Positions 21,629 to 31,447 are shown, numbered from the stretch's first letter. The stretch: DNA of 64,000 nt from Ectothiorhodospira mobilis (GCF_016584115.1 NZ_NRSK01000004.1:62001-126000), one strand, 5' to 3'. A program made the numbers and translations. The notes: generated from the sequence alone by a model not told the origin.

Positions 21629-21733
21629 TTAGGCAACTGGATGCAACTTGGCGCCACACGCACAGCCATAAGGGTGGGAGATGATGGCGAAGGTGCGCCG
21701 GCGGGCGGTCTCGGTGGCGTGCTTGGATGGCAT
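21629..21733 (-). pseudogene. prfC: 5' end of prfC (peptide chain release factor 3) truncated by the phage
   Basis: From ATG 21733 the frame reads MPSKHATETARRRTFAIISH and Pro, the N-terminus of RF3, a GTPase that recycles RF1/RF2. It then continues into phage sequence (YGCACGAKLHPVA) and stops at 21629. The P-loop and everything after it are missing. A -10-like TACAAT occurs at 21769-21774 on the minus strand. In SXT-type elements the far end supplies a new 5' end and promoter for prfC; whether that happens here cannot be seen. Confidence 0.85.
21672..21691. other. Right attachment junction (att core) in prfC
   Basis: On the minus strand this segment encodes FAIISHP, the conserved N-terminal motif of release factor 3. 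To its right the frame is host prfC; to its left the expected P-loop codons (DAGKTT) are absent and the sequence becomes phage DNA. The core therefore lies within or at the edge of these bases. The exact core needs the other junction, outside the window. Confidence 0.78.
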
Positions 21734-21776
21734 GGGGGCGTCTGCAGTGGGGCTGGATGAAACCGGCTATTGTACC

Positions 21777-21817
21777 GGCCCTGGCCGGGGCGCGGCCATC
21801 CCGGCCCCGCCAGGGCC
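21777..21817. other. Strong GC-rich hairpin upstream of prfC
   Basis: The arm at 21777-21791 pairs with 21804-21817 except for one bulged base (GGCCCTGGC / GCCAGGGCC outer stem). It lies between the DUF3106 gene and prfC, in the 130-bp spacer, and may end the sigma-factor operon transcript. Confidence 0.5.
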
Positions 21818-21863
21818 CCATACCGGCAGGGGCGTGCCATCCCAACGGGGTCTCCCGCCGTTC

Positions 21864-22367
21864 CTAGCGGCAGTGTCCGTGCATGCCCCCCGGCGGACCG
21901 CCGTTGCCCCCATGGGGGCCCTGCCGGTGCTGGCGCAGGCGCTCGCGCTGCTCGGGGGAGAGGGCCTCCCAGCGCTCGCGCAGCTGCCGGCGATGTTCCG
22001 GCGGGAGCTGGCGGTAGCGCTCCCAGCGCTGGCGCAGGGCCTGGCGCTGTGCCTCGGTCATGGACTGCAGCCGCCGGTGGTGCTCGCGGATGCGTTCCCG
22101 CTCCTGCGGCGACAGATCCCGCCAGCGCTCCAGGCGCCGGGTGATGCGCTGCCGCTGCTCCGGATCCATCTCCCGCCAGCGCCCGGCCATCTCCAGGAGC
22201 CGGCGGCGGTGCTCCTCGGAGAGCCCGTCCCAGGCCTCTTCCATGGGCGCCAGCACGGTGCGCTGCCCGGCGTCCAGATCCGACCAGTCCGGCACCCCCT
22301 GCGCCATCACCTCCCCCCAGGGCAGGCAGAGCAGGACACCGGCCAGAAGCAGGGCCGCGGCCCTCAT
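21864..22367 (-). CDS. Secreted DUF3106-family protein
   Basis: A 167-residue protein with a signal peptide (MRAAALLLAGVLLCLPWGEV, then MAQG) and a mature region of repeated amphipathic units such as LSPEQRERLRQH, RWREMDPEQRQRITRRLERW and LPPEHRRQLRERW. This is the DUF3106 pattern. The C-terminus is Gly/His-rich and ends HCR, possibly metal-binding. It is the last gene of a four-gene minus-strand operon with an ECF sigma factor and overlaps the preceding gene by 4 bp. Function is unknown; a periplasmic, Spy/CpxP-like role is speculation. Confidence 0.78.
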   Translation of the reverse strand: MRAAALLLAGVLLCLPWGEVMAQGVPDWSDLDAGQRTVLAPMEEAWDGLSEEHRRRLLEMAGRWREMDPEQRQRITRRLERWRDLSPQERERIREHHRRLQSMTEAQRQALRQRWERYRQLPPEHRRQLRERWEALSPEQRERLRQHRQGPHGGNGGPPGGMHGHCR

Positions 22368-22741
22368 GGCTGCGACTCCGCGGCCCAGACGAGGAAGGCG
22401 GGATCGTCCAGATCCTCCACCCAGAAGGGATCCTCCTCCGCGGCCATGAGCCAGTCCCAGTCCTGGGGCTCGGCCAGGGCCGCTGGCAGGGGCTGCGGCC
22501 CCCGGGGGAATGGGGTGAGGGCGAGGCCCAGGGCGACGGTGAGCACCAGGGAGGCCGCCAGGGCCAGGCGCCCCACGGGCAGTTCCGGCAGGGCCAGGGG
22601 CAGGCGGCGCACGGGACGCTGCAGGGCCTCGCGCCGGGCACGACCCAGGCGCGCCCGTTCCGCGGGGGTCAGCCCCGCCTGTTGATCCAGGGTCCGGCCG
22701 ATGCGCCGAAGCAGCGCGTCATGGTGTTCTCCGGTATTCAT
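22364..22741 (-). CDS. Small membrane protein encoded after an ECF sigma factor, possible anti-sigma
   Basis: A 125-residue protein with a basic cytoplasmic-type N-terminal half (LLRRIGRTLDQQAGLTPAER, RALQ-type helices), one transmembrane helix (LALAASLVLTVALGLALTPF) and a short acidic, tryptophan-rich exterior (WDWLMAAEEDPFWVEDLDDP). It resembles the DUF3619 proteins found beside similar sigma factors. Overlap by 4 bp with the sigma gene and its topology suggest an anti-sigma factor; no zinc-binding HxxxCxxC motif is present. Confidence 0.65.
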   Translation of the reverse strand: MNTGEHHDALLRRIGRTLDQQAGLTPAERARLGRARREALQRPVRRLPLALPELPVGRLALAASLVLTVALGLALTPFPRGPQPLPAALAEPQDWDWLMAAEEDPFWVEDLDDPAFLVWAAESQP

Positions 22742-23349
22742 CGGTAGGCCTCCAGTTGGCCCTGCAGGGTCTGCAGGGCACGATGCAGATGGGTCTTCAC
22801 GCTCCCCTCGCTGATGCCCAGGGCGGCGGCGGTGGCCGCCGTGTCCAGGCCTTCCCAGTGGCGCAGCAAAAAGGCCTGCTGCTGGCGCAGGGGCAGGGCC
22901 CGCAGGGCGGCCTCCAGGTCGCGGGCGAAGCGCCCGTCCGCCAGGGCCCGGTCCGGACCGGGGGTGACGGGGTCGGGGAAGGCGGCCATGGGGTCCTCCT
23001 CCCCCTCCTCCCCGGACCCGCCCCGGCCCAGGACCGCCATCACCCGCTGGCGCACCCGCCTGCGGCGGTAGAGATCCCGGATGCGGTTTTGCAGGATGCG
23101 CCAGAACAGGGGCCCCCAGGAGCCGGATGGCCGCTGCCGGTAACGGGTGATGAAGGCGGTCATGGCGTCCTGCACCAGGTCCAGGGCGGCCTCCCGGTCG
23201 TCCAGGGCCAGGGCCGCCATACGCACGGCCCGGCCCTGGATCCCCTCCAGGAAGGCGTCCAGCGTGGGGGCGGCCCCGGCCTCCATGGACGCGGCCGGCG
23301 GGAGCGGCCCGTCATCCATGGCACCGGCATCCGGCGTGGATGTGTCCAT
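22738..23349 (-). CDS. ECF-type RNA polymerase sigma factor
   Basis: A 203-residue protein. Region 2 spans about residues 35-105 ([40 protein letters not shown]). Region 4 is at the C-terminus ([40 protein letters not shown]). A long acidic, glycine-rich linker separates them. The first about 35 residues are an acidic extension. Together with the small membrane protein and two secreted DUF3106-like proteins it forms an operon, so the regulon probably concerns the cell envelope. This is inference from neighbours. Confidence 0.88.
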   Translation of the reverse strand: MDTSTPDAGAMDDGPLPPAASMEAGAAPTLDAFLEGIQGRAVRMAALALDDREAALDLVQDAMTAFITRYRQRPSGSWGPLFWRILQNRIRDLYRRRRVRQRVMAVLGRGGSGEEGEEDPMAAFPDPVTPGPDRALADGRFARDLEAALRALPLRQQQAFLLRHWEGLDTAATAAALGISEGSVKTHLHRALQTLQGQLEAYR

Positions 23350-23358
23350 AGCCCCGGC

Positions 23359-23832
23359 TCAGCCCTGCCGCTCCAGCCATGCCCGGCGCTCGGCGGGGTC
23401 CATGTCCCGCACCCGGTCGCGCATCTCCCGGCGCTCCTCGGGGGACATCCCCCGCAGGGTCCCGCGCAGGGCCTGCCGCGCCTCCGGATCCATGGCCCCG
23501 GGACGGGTATCCATGGCTCGATCCTGGCTGCGGCGGTTGCCGGCAGAGGGACAGTCCCCCGGACCACCCGGGCCGGAGCGGCGTTCCTTCATCTCCCGGC
23601 CGGCGGCGGTGCCCTTTTCCTGGCGTGGCCCGGAGGGGTCCCCCATGGCCTGGCGCGGCTTGTTGCCCCCGCTCATGCCGGCACAGGGGCGGTCGTTGTC
23701 CATGCGTGCCCCGGGGCCCCCGGGGGCGGCCTGGAGGCTGCCGGCAGCGGTTAGGGTCAAGACCAGGCACAGGCCCGCCGCGGCGGCGCGCATGGGGCGC
23801 GGGGGATTGCCGGGGAATCTTCTTGCGTTCAT
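23359..23832 (-). CDS. Secreted DUF3106-like protein, first gene of the sigma-factor operon
   Basis: A 157-residue protein with a signal peptide ([24 protein letters not shown]). The middle is a disordered Gly/Pro/Arg-rich region. The C-terminus has [20 protein letters not shown] and RRAWLERQG, the same repeat style as the DUF3106 protein at 21864-22367. AAGGAG lies 9 bp before the chosen ATG; longer frames start further upstream without a ribosome site. It ends 9 bp before the sigma factor gene. Confidence 0.68.
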   Translation of the reverse strand: MNARRFPGNPPRPMRAAAAGLCLVLTLTAAGSLQAAPGGPGARMDNDRPCAGMSGGNKPRQAMGDPSGPRQEKGTAAGREMKERRSGPGGPGDCPSAGNRRSQDRAMDTRPGAMDPEARQALRGTLRGMSPEERREMRDRVRDMDPAERRAWLERQG

Positions 23833-24046
23833 GACGGCATGCTCCTTCGGGTTGCGGTGTTGTGATGCGTTCATGGGGCTATACGCGCCGCGGCGGATAC
23901 GGTTGACCCGGCCAAGGGTATGGGGGTTGCGCACTTCCCGGTTGCATTGTGTCAACCCGGGGACTCCTATAAAGTCCTGCCGGGTCATGCAGGGTGCCAC
24001 GGCGCGGCCCCATGCCCCTCCCCCCGAGCCCCGAACAGAGTCCGCC

Positions 24047-26704
24047 ATGCCCGACAACCAGACGCCGAAGGACGACGTGCCGGCGCGCGCCCTGCGCGCC
24101 CTCAGGGAAGGCGATCACCGACAGACCGAACAACTGCTGCGCGAGATCCAGGCCCGCTGGCAGGAGACAGAGACAAAAACGGAGACCCTGCGCCGGCAGC
24201 TGGATGCGGCCCGGGAGCGGCTGGAGCGCGTCGAACTGCGCTACCGTGTCGCCGCCCACTATTCCCCGGACTGGGAGTACTGGTATGGACCGGACCGGCA
24301 CTATGTCTATGTCTCCCCGGGCTGCGAATCCATCAGCGGCCACCCGCCCGAGGCCTTCATGGAAAACCCGGACCTCATGGCCACCCTGGTGCACCCCGAG
24401 GACCGCCCCCTGTGGCTGCAGCATCTGGAAGAGGCGGTGCACGGCGAAAGCCCCCATGAACATGAGGCCCTGGAACTGCGCCTGAAGCATCCGGACGGTG
24501 GCATCCGCTGGATCGAGCACCAGTGCCGCCCCGTGCAGGGGGAGGACGGGCGCTACCTGGGCCGCCGCGGGGTGAACCGGGACATCACCGCGCGCAAGGC
24601 GGCCGAGGCCCGGCTGCAGCAGGTCACCCGCCTGTACGTGACCCGCAGCCAGGTAAACCAGGCCATCACCCGCATCGAGGATGAGACCCGCCTGCTGCGC
24701 CAGGCGGCCCGCATCATTGTGGAACAGGGGGGCTTCGATGTGTGCATCATCAGCCTGCGCCGCACCGGCAACGCCCCCCTGACCCCCACCGCCGTGCACG
24801 GACTGGACCCGGAGCAGGCCCGCGCCCTGCCCCTGGACGCCGTCTGGGAGGTGATCCGCGCCCACCCCTGGGACTTCATCCGTGAGCGCCCCCTGCTGTG
24901 CGGCGATGCCGAGGACCCCAAGATCCCCGCCGCCTGGCGCGAACAGGCCCGCCGCCTTCACCTGCGCAACTGCGGCCACTTCCCCCTCTTTCGCGGGGAC
25001 CAGCTCCTGGGCATGGCCAGCTTTCTCTCCCGCCAGGGGGAATACTTCACCCCCGAGGTGCTGCAACTGGTGAAGGGGATCGTGGAGGACATCTCCTACG
25101 CCCTCTTCCAGATGCAGATGAACCGCCGGCGCAAGGCCGTGGAGGCGGCCGCCCACGAACGGGAGACCCGCGCCCTGCAGTTCACCCAGGCCATCATCGA
25201 CTCCCTGCGCTCCAGCATCTGCGTGCTGGATGCCCATGGCGACATCATCACCGTCAACCGCTCCTGGAGCGAGTACGCCCGCCACTACAAGCCCCATTGG
25301 GATCGTTTTGGTGAAGGGGAGAACTACCTGGACGCCTGTGATGCCCTGGAGGGGGCCGGCGGCGGCGAGGCCCGGGGCGTGGCCGAAGGCATCCGGCATG
25401 TCCTGCGACAGGAGACGGGACTGTTCGAGGGAGAGTTCCCCCTGGGAGGGGCGGTGTTCCTGGTACGGGCAGCCCCCCTGAAGTCGGGTCCCGACGAGGA
25501 CCATAGGCTGGTGGTGAGTCACATGGACATCACGGCCATGAAACGGGCCGAGGCGGAACTTCGGCATGCCAAGGAGGAGGCGGAGCGGGCCAGCCAGGCC
25601 AAATCCGAGTTCCTCTCCAGCATGAGCCACGAACTGCGCACCCCCATGAACGCGGTGCTGGGCTTTGCCCAGCTCCTGGAGACGGACCCCGCGCTGGGGG
25701 AGATGCAGGCGGAGAACGTGCGCGAGATCCTCAAGGGGGGCCGGCATCTGCTGGATCTCATCAACGAGGTCCTGGACCTGGCCAGCGTGGAATCCGGCCG
25801 GGTGGAACTCTCCATCGAGGACATCCCCCTGGGGGAACTGCTGGAGGAGTGCCTGACCCTGGTCACCCCCCTGGCGGATCGCCGCGGCATCCGCATCGAT
25901 CCGGGCCCGGAGACGGAGCTGGCCGCCCGGGCGGACCGCATCCGCCTCAAACAGGTGCTCATCAACCTGCTCTCCAATGCCATCAAATACAACCGGGACC
26001 AGGGTCAGGTGACCCTGCGCATGGAGGCCACGGACGACCAGGTGGAGATCGCCGTGACCGACACGGGCAAGGGGATCCCCCAGGAGCGCATCGACGACCT
26101 GTTCGAACCCTTCAGCCGCCTGGAGGACGGCAACAGCGGCGTGGAGGGTACCGGCATCGGCCTGGCCATCTCCCTGCGGCTGGTGCAGATCATGGACGGC
26201 GAGATCCGCGTGGAGAGCACCTGCGGTGAGGGCAGCACCTTCCGCGTGCGCCTGCCCCGGGGTACGGCCGAGGCCCGCAGCACCCACCGCGCCGCCACCA
26301 CCACCGCCCTACCCGCCCAGGGGGATGGGGGCACGCGCACGGTGCTGCATATCGACGACAACCCGGCCAACCTGCGTCTGGTGTCCCAGATCCTCACCCG
26401 CCGCCCCCAGGTGACCCTGCTGAGCGCGCCGGACCCGCGCCTGGGCCTGGAGCTGGCCATGGCCCACCGCCCCGAACTGATCCTGCTGGACATCAATATG
26501 CCCGAGCAGGACGGCTACCAGGTGCTCTCGCGGCTGCGGGCGGATGCGTCCACCGCCCACATCCCGGTGGTGGCCCTCACCGCCTTCGCCACCCACCGGG
26601 ACGTGGAGCGGGGGCGGGACGCGGGCTTCGACGCCTACCTCACCAAGCCCCTGGAGGTGGAACGCTTCCTGGCGGTCCTGGACGGCATGCTGGAGGACCG
26701 CTGA
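24047..26704 (+). CDS. Hybrid histidine kinase with PAS and GAF-like sensor domains and receiver
   Basis: An 885-residue soluble kinase. In order: an N-terminal coiled coil (about 25-65); a PAS fold with PAC (about 70-190, [20 protein letters not shown]); a GAF-like domain (about 210-360, [20 protein letters not shown]); a second PAS-like region (about 380-490); HisKA with phospho-acceptor His in [20 protein letters not shown]; an ATPase with [16 protein letters not shown] and GTGIGLAIS; and a receiver domain with IDDN, phosphorylatable Asp in [13 protein letters not shown] and the conserved Lys. No transmembrane helix is seen. It is divergent from the sigma operon and convergent with the CheB-CheR kinase. 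Confidence 0.87.
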   Translation: MPDNQTPKDDVPARALRALREGDHRQTEQLLREIQARWQETETKTETLRRQLDAARERLERVELRYRVAAHYSPDWEYWYGPDRHYVYVSPGCESISGHPPEAFMENPDLMATLVHPEDRPLWLQHLEEAVHGESPHEHEALELRLKHPDGGIRWIEHQCRPVQGEDGRYLGRRGVNRDITARKAAEARLQQVTRLYVTRSQVNQAITRIEDETRLLRQAARIIVEQGGFDVCIISLRRTGNAPLTPTAVHGLDPEQARALPLDAVWEVIRAHPWDFIRERPLLCGDAEDPKIPAAWREQARRLHLRNCGHFPLFRGDQLLGMASFLSRQGEYFTPEVLQLVKGIVEDISYALFQMQMNRRRKAVEAAAHERETRALQFTQAIIDSLRSSICVLDAHGDIITVNRSWSEYARHYKPHWDRFGEGENYLDACDALEGAGGGEARGVAEGIRHVLRQETGLFEGEFPLGGAVFLVRAAPLKSGPDEDHRLVVSHMDITAMKRAEAELRHAKEEAERASQAKSEFLSSMSHELRTPMNAVLGFAQLLETDPALGEMQAENVREILKGGRHLLDLINEVLDLASVESGRVELSIEDIPLGELLEECLTLVTPLADRRGIRIDPGPETELAARADRIRLKQVLINLLSNAIKYNRDQGQVTLRMEATDDQVEIAVTDTGKGIPQERIDDLFEPFSRLEDGNSGVEGTGIGLAISLRLVQIMDGEIRVESTCGEGSTFRVRLPRGTAEARSTHRAATTTALPAQGDGGTRTVLHIDDNPANLRLVSQILTRRPQVTLLSAPDPRLGLELAMAHRPELILLDINMPEQDGYQVLSRLRADASTAHIPVVALTAFATHRDVERGRDAGFDAYLTKPLEVERFLAVLDGMLEDR

Positions 26705-26725
26705 CCGGGGGGCGGAGCGGATGCC

Positions 26726-29700
26726 TCAGGCCGGATGGCCGAAGGCGGAAAGCACCTCCTCCAGGTCCGAGAGCCGGAAGGGCTTCTCGATGTAGGCGCA
26801 AAAGCCCCGTTCCAGGGCCTCGGTGATGCGCAGTTCCCCGGCGTCGGCGCTCACCGCCACCACGGGGATGCCGGCGGTGCGCCGGTCCGCCCGCAGGCGC
26901 GAGAGCACCTCAAAGCCGTGCATGTCCGGCAGGTTCAGGTCCAGCAGGATGAGATCCGGGGGCTGCCGGCGTGCCGCCTCCAGCCCCTGATCCCCATTCA
27001 CCGCCTCCCTGAGCCGCACCCCGGAGACGGTCTGCATGAGCCGGCGCACCAGCTTCAGGTTGGCGGCATTGTCCTCCACATAGATCACGTCCAGATCCAG
27101 GGAAGGCTTCTCTGTCTCTGTGGCGGCCTCCTGGGCGCAGACCCCGGTACGGGTGGGATGTCCCTGGGGATGCTCCCGGGGCAGGTCCACGGTGAAGACA
27201 CTGCCCCGGTCGGGTTCGCTCTCCACCTCCAGGCTGCCGTGCATCATGTCCACCAGCCGGCGCGACAGGGACAGGCCGATGCCCACCCCCTCGACCTGGT
27301 CCTGGGCGCGTCCCGGGCGCTCGAAGGGCTGGAACAGGGAGGCCATCTCCTCGGCACTCATGCCGATGCCGTTGTCCTCCACCCGGATGGCCACCCGCTT
27401 CGGCCCCATCCGGGTACGCACCCGCACCCATCCTTCCGGCTGGTTGTACTTGATGGCGTTGGAGAGCAGGTTGATGAGCACCTGGCGCAGGCGGGTGGCG
27501 TCGGCCCGCACATAGACCCCCTCCTGGGGCTCCACCTGCAGGTCCACCCCCTTGTCCTGGGCCATCTGCCGCAGGGTGGCGGCACATTCGTCGATGATCT
27601 GTGCCAGTTCGACGCTGTGGCTGTCCACCTGGAGGCGTCCGCTCTCCAGCATGGACAGGTCCAGGATGTCGTTGATCAGGGCCAGCAGGTGCCAGCCGGC
27701 GGCGAGGATCTCCCGCACCGCCTCCCCCTCACCGTCCCGGCATTCCACCTCCAGGATCTGGGCGAACCCCAGGATGGCGTTGAGGGGGGTGCGCAGTTCA
27801 TGGCTCATGTGGGAGAGGAAATCGGTCTTGGCCCGGTTGGCCTTCTCCGCCTCGTCCCGGGCCCGGGCCAGGCGACGCTCGTCCTGCTTGCGGGCGGTGA
27901 TGTCCAGGGCCTTCATGCAGGCAGCATTGGCCACCCCGCGCTCATCGCGCAGGGCGAAATGCTGCGCCAGCAGCACCACCTCGTGCCCGTCCAGCTCCAG
28001 GTGATGCTCCCGCTCCAGGATGCCGTCCACGGCCATGGCCTCGTGGTCCGCCAGGCGCAGCAGGCGCGCGATCTCCGGCGGGAAGAGCTCCTCGTCCACG
28101 TGGCCGATGACCGCCTCCTGGGTCTGGCCGATCCCCCCCAGGAAACGCTGGCTCACCAGGCGGTAGCGGCCGGCCCGGTCCTTCACGTAGCTCCACAGGG
28201 GCGACTTGTCCAGGATCTGGCGCAGCTGGGACTCGCTCTCCCGCAGGGCGCGGTGGGCCTCCAGGATCTCGGCGTTGTCCCAGAAGGACAGCAGGGCCCC
28301 CTGCTCCCGTCCCGCGGCATCGGTGAAGGGCTGGATGCGCAGCAGATGCGGCCCCGGTTCGGAGATCTGTTCCTGCACGGGCTCCCCGGAGGTCAGCACC
28401 CGGTTCACCAGATCCATGAGACCGGGCACCCCGCGCAGGGAGTCCACCCCGGCCAGGGGCTTGCCCACATCCGCCTCGGTGACGCCGAACACCGTCGTGG
28501 CGCCGGGATTGATCAGGGTGAGGGCCTGGTTGCGGTCCACCACCAGCAGGGCATAGGGCAGGCTGTCCTTGACGTTGGCCAGGGTGGCGTTGAGGCTCGC
28601 CAGCTCCTCGCTCTTGTTCTGCAGCTCCTGGTTGACGGTGAACAGTTCCTCGTTGGTGGCCTGCAACTCCTCGTTGGAGGTCTCCAACTCTTCGTTGGAG
28701 GACTGCAACTCTTCATTGGTGGACTGCAGTTCCTCGTTGGAGGACTGCAATTCCTCGTTGGTGGTCTCCAGTTCCTCCACCACCGTCTGCAGGTGTTCCC
28801 GCGTGGCGGCGAGTTCGTGCTCCAGGGCATGCACCAGGTCGCCGTTGCCCTGCACCCCCTCGGCGGCGGCCTCCAGGGGCGGCGGCCGGCCCGCGGCGGG
28901 CTCGAACAGCACCAGGAACAGGTCCCCCTCCGCCTGGGACAACCGGCGCACCGCAAGTCGCACCGCCTCTGTGGCCTCTGCGGCGGGGGAGGCCAGGGCC
29001 CGGCCACGGGCCATCTCGCCGGAGCGCTGCACCCGGGCCACCAGGCCGCGCAGTTCCATGGCCAGTTCCCGGGGCAGCAGTTCCATGGCGTTGAGGCTGG
29101 TCTGGCCCGCGCCGTGGGAGAGATGATCCCCCGCCCGCCCCAGCACGCGCCGGATCTCCAGCTGTTCGGTGAGCACCAGGCCGGGCGGGGCATACGCCTC
29201 CATGAGCACGTCCAGCACCTGCTGCAGCTCCCGGGAGTCGCCACTGGCCTGCGTCCGCCGCCGCGTCCGTCCCGAACGGGGGCTGCCCATGCCGGCGCCG
29301 GAATAGCGGGCATCGCCGGGCAGGCGCCGGTAGATGCGCCCGGCCTTGGAGCGGGTGTCGAACAGATGCTGGAGCCCGCCGGGGGTCTCGGATCGCCCCA
29401 GGAACAGCAGGCCGTCCACCTGCAGGGCGTAGTGGAAGCGCTCCAGGACCCGTTCCTGCACGGAGGCCTTGAGGTAGATGAGCAGGTTACGGCAACTGAC
29501 CGCATCCAGGTGCAGGAAGGGGGGATCCCGCAGCAGGTCGTGGCGGGCGAAGACGATGACATCCCGCAGGGCCTGGCTCACCTGGAACTGGTCCCGCCGC
29601 CGGCTGAAGTAGCGTTGCAGGAGTTCGGGGTGCATCACCTCCAGGGCACCGGCGCTGTAGATGCCCCGCCGGGCGGTGGCCAGGGCGTCCACGTCCACGT

Positions 29701-30802
29701 CGGTGGCATAGATCTGCAGGCGCAGGTCCCGCCCCTGGGTGCGCAGGATCTCCTGCACCAGGATGCCCACGGAATAGGCCTCCTCCCCGGTGGCGCAGCC
29801 GGGCACCCACAGGCGCAGGGGCTCCCGGTCCCCCCGCTCCTGGATGCGTTGTTCCAGGGCGGTGCGCAGTTCGGCAAAGGGCCTCTCGTCCCGGAAGAAG
29901 CTGGTGACCACGATGTGCAGCTCCCGCACCAGGGCCTCCGCCTCGCCGGGATGATCCCCGAGATGCGTCAGGTAGTCCTCCAGCGTGGAGCACCCGGTGT
30001 GATCCAGGCGGCGCTGCAGGCGGCGCAGCAGGGTCCCCTCCTTGTAGTGGTTCAGATCGACGCCGGTGTGCTCCCGCACCTGCCGCAGGATGCGCTCCAC
30101 CGTGCCGGGGTCCCCCAGGTCCTCCGCCTTGCGCGGTGGGGGACCGGGCTCGCCGCGGGCGATCGCGGCGATGGCCCCGGCGATCTGCTCCGGGGACATG
30201 GCCCGGTCCACCACCCCGGTGGCCAGGGCCGCCTGGGGCATGCCGGGATACTTGGCCGTGGCCTCGTCCTGGACGAAGACCCGGCCCGCCGCCTGCTTGA
30301 TGGCGCGCAGACCATCGGCCCCGTCGGAGCCGGTGCCGGAGAGGATCACACCGATGGCATGATCCCCCAGTTCCACGGCCAGGGAGCGGAACAGCAGGTC
30401 GATGGAGGGTTTGGGGATGCCGCGGGTGCTGGTGCGGCGCAGGCGGAAGCACCCCTCCTCCAGCAGCACGTTGTGGCCCGCGGGGGTGGTGTAGAGGGTG
30501 TCGGGTCCCGGACGCAGGCCGTCCTGGATCTCCTCCACCGGCATCGCGGCCTCCCGCCCCAGGATGTCCCGCAGCATGCTCTGGTAGTCCGGGGACAGGT
30601 GCTGGGCCACCACGTAGGCCATGCCCGTACACGCCGGCAGGGCCGAGACCATGCGCCCCAGGGCCTCGATCCCCCCGGCCGAGGCACCGATGCCCACCAG
30701 GGTGAGCACCGGCTGCGTCGCGGCGGGGTGCATGTCCGCGGCGGTCCCGTCCGGGGTCGCGGTGAGGGAGTCACCAGGGACGGCATCGCCTGTGGCGTCC
30801 AT
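26726..30802 (-). CDS. CheB-CheR-PAS hybrid histidine kinase
   Basis: About 1358 residues. A CheB methylesterase domain has Ser in GIGASAGG, His in AQHLSPD and Asp in SGTGSDGADG. A CheR methyltransferase follows, with HTGVDLNHYKEGTLLRRLQR, AdoMet-binding VPGCATGEEAYS and SCRNLLIYL. A long heptad coiled coil of NEELQSS/NEELQST units (28.6-28.8 kb) comes next, then two PAS-type regions, HisKA ([20 protein letters not shown]), an ATPase ([25 protein letters not shown]) and a C-terminal receiver with Asp in LILLDLNLPDMHG. The start is uncertain: a TTG at 30832 would add 10 residues. No chemoreceptor gene is nearby. Confidence 0.9.
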   Translation of the reverse strand: MDATGDAVPGDSLTATPDGTAADMHPAATQPVLTLVGIGASAGGIEALGRMVSALPACTGMAYVVAQHLSPDYQSMLRDILGREAAMPVEEIQDGLRPGPDTLYTTPAGHNVLLEEGCFRLRRTSTRGIPKPSIDLLFRSLAVELGDHAIGVILSGTGSDGADGLRAIKQAAGRVFVQDEATAKYPGMPQAALATGVVDRAMSPEQIAGAIAAIARGEPGPPPRKAEDLGDPGTVERILRQVREHTGVDLNHYKEGTLLRRLQRRLDHTGCSTLEDYLTHLGDHPGEAEALVRELHIVVTSFFRDERPFAELRTALEQRIQERGDREPLRLWVPGCATGEEAYSVGILVQEILRTQGRDLRLQIYATDVDVDALATARRGIYSAGALEVMHPELLQRYFSRRRDQFQVSQALRDVIVFARHDLLRDPPFLHLDAVSCRNLLIYLKASVQERVLERFHYALQVDGLLFLGRSETPGGLQHLFDTRSKAGRIYRRLPGDARYSGAGMGSPRSGRTRRRTQASGDSRELQQVLDVLMEAYAPPGLVLTEQLEIRRVLGRAGDHLSHGAGQTSLNAMELLPRELAMELRGLVARVQRSGEMARGRALASPAAEATEAVRLAVRRLSQAEGDLFLVLFEPAAGRPPPLEAAAEGVQGNGDLVHALEHELAATREHLQTVVEELETTNEELQSSNEELQSTNEELQSSNEELETSNEELQATNEELFTVNQELQNKSEELASLNATLANVKDSLPYALLVVDRNQALTLINPGATTVFGVTEADVGKPLAGVDSLRGVPGLMDLVNRVLTSGEPVQEQISEPGPHLLRIQPFTDAAGREQGALLSFWDNAEILEAHRALRESESQLRQILDKSPLWSYVKDRAGRYRLVSQRFLGGIGQTQEAVIGHVDEELFPPEIARLLRLADHEAMAVDGILEREHHLELDGHEVVLLAQHFALRDERGVANAACMKALDITARKQDERRLARARDEAEKANRAKTDFLSHMSHELRTPLNAILGFAQILEVECRDGEGEAVREILAAGWHLLALINDILDLSMLESGRLQVDSHSVELAQIIDECAATLRQMAQDKGVDLQVEPQEGVYVRADATRLRQVLINLLSNAIKYNQPEGWVRVRTRMGPKRVAIRVEDNGIGMSAEEMASLFQPFERPGRAQDQVEGVGIGLSLSRRLVDMMHGSLEVESEPDRGSVFTVDLPREHPQGHPTRTGVCAQEAATETEKPSLDLDVIYVEDNAANLKLVRRLMQTVSGVRLREAVNGDQGLEAARRQPPDLILLDLNLPDMHGFEVLSRLRADRRTAGIPVVAVSADAGELRITEALERGFCAYIEKPFRLSDLEEVLSAFGHPA

Positions 30803-30935
30803 GCCATCCGGGGTCTGCTCGGTAGCGCTCAAAGGTGCGGATTCCAGATACGGTATGCGGTCGGGACTGGGTATGGTAACGATTCCCGACCCGAAAAGGC
30901 ACTGCCACCCCCACCGGCGGGGCAGAACGGGATGA

Positions 30936-31403
30936 TCACAGCTGGCGGGCCATCACCAGGGCGTCCTCCCGCCCCCGGCCGGCGGGGTAATAGCCCCGGC
31001 GCAGCCCCACCTCGTTGAAACCCTCGGAGCGGTAGAGGGCCAGGGCCGGGGTGTTGGACGGGCGCACCTCCAAAAAGGCGGTTTCCGCCCCGCGCTCCCG
31101 CGCCTTGTCCAGGAAGGCCCGCAGCAGGTGACGGCCATGGCCCTGCCCCTGGCGTTCCGGGCGCACCGTGAGGTTGAGGATATGGCACTCCCCCACGGCC
31201 AGGGACAGGACCCCGTAGCCGATGAGTTCGTCCACCTGGGGGGCCTCCACCACCCAGCAGGAATAGCCCACCCGCAGGCAGTCGCGGAAGATCCCCACGG
31301 TCCAGGGATGGGAGTAGGCCCTGGGTTCCACCTCCATCACCCGGGGCAGATCACCGCGTTGCATGGGGCGCAGTTCCAGCTTCAGGGCGGTGACGGCATT
31401 CAT
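30936..31403 (-). CDS. rimI: Ribosomal protein S18-alanine N-acetyltransferase
   Basis: A 155-residue GNAT enzyme that acetylates the N-terminal Ala of S18. Signature segments are RPMQRGDLPRVMEVEPRAYS, HPW, the acetyl-CoA loop RPERQGQGHGRHLL and FLEVRPSNTPALALYRSEGF. I use the ATG at 31401-31403 with GGAAG upstream; the frame extends further but without support. It lies directly after the uracil-DNA glycosylase gene; rpsR itself is at 45615. Confidence 0.88.
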   Translation of the reverse strand: MNAVTALKLELRPMQRGDLPRVMEVEPRAYSHPWTVGIFRDCLRVGYSCWVVEAPQVDELIGYGVLSLAVGECHILNLTVRPERQGQGHGRHLLRAFLDKARERGAETAFLEVRPSNTPALALYRSEGFNEVGLRRGYYPAGRGREDALVMARQL

Positions 31404-31447
31404 GACGACTTCCGGCGCTCCAGGATCGTGACTTTCAGGGACATGGA

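Noticed and set aside
1-21690. Phage defence or toxin-antitoxin island as an explanation of this region
   Set aside because: Repressor, replication, recombination, excisionase and integrase genes in lambda-like order explain it as a prophage early region. No recognisable defence operon was found; the methyltransferases have no restriction partner.
23879-26287. A 2.4-kb open frame on the minus strand opposite the first hybrid kinase
   Set aside because: It has the same mirror-frame composition and no motif; the plus strand encodes a complete kinase.
28600-28780. Short tandem DNA repeats that might suggest a CRISPR or minisatellite
   Set aside because: They encode the NEELQSS/NEELQST heptads of the coiled coil in the CheB-CheR kinase and are fully explained by the protein.
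26735-31018. A 4.3-kb open frame on the plus strand opposite the CheB-CheR kinase gene
   Set aside because: It is the mirror frame of a GC-rich coding gene, with low-complexity Gly/Gln/His/Pro composition and no domain. The minus-strand gene has all family motifs.
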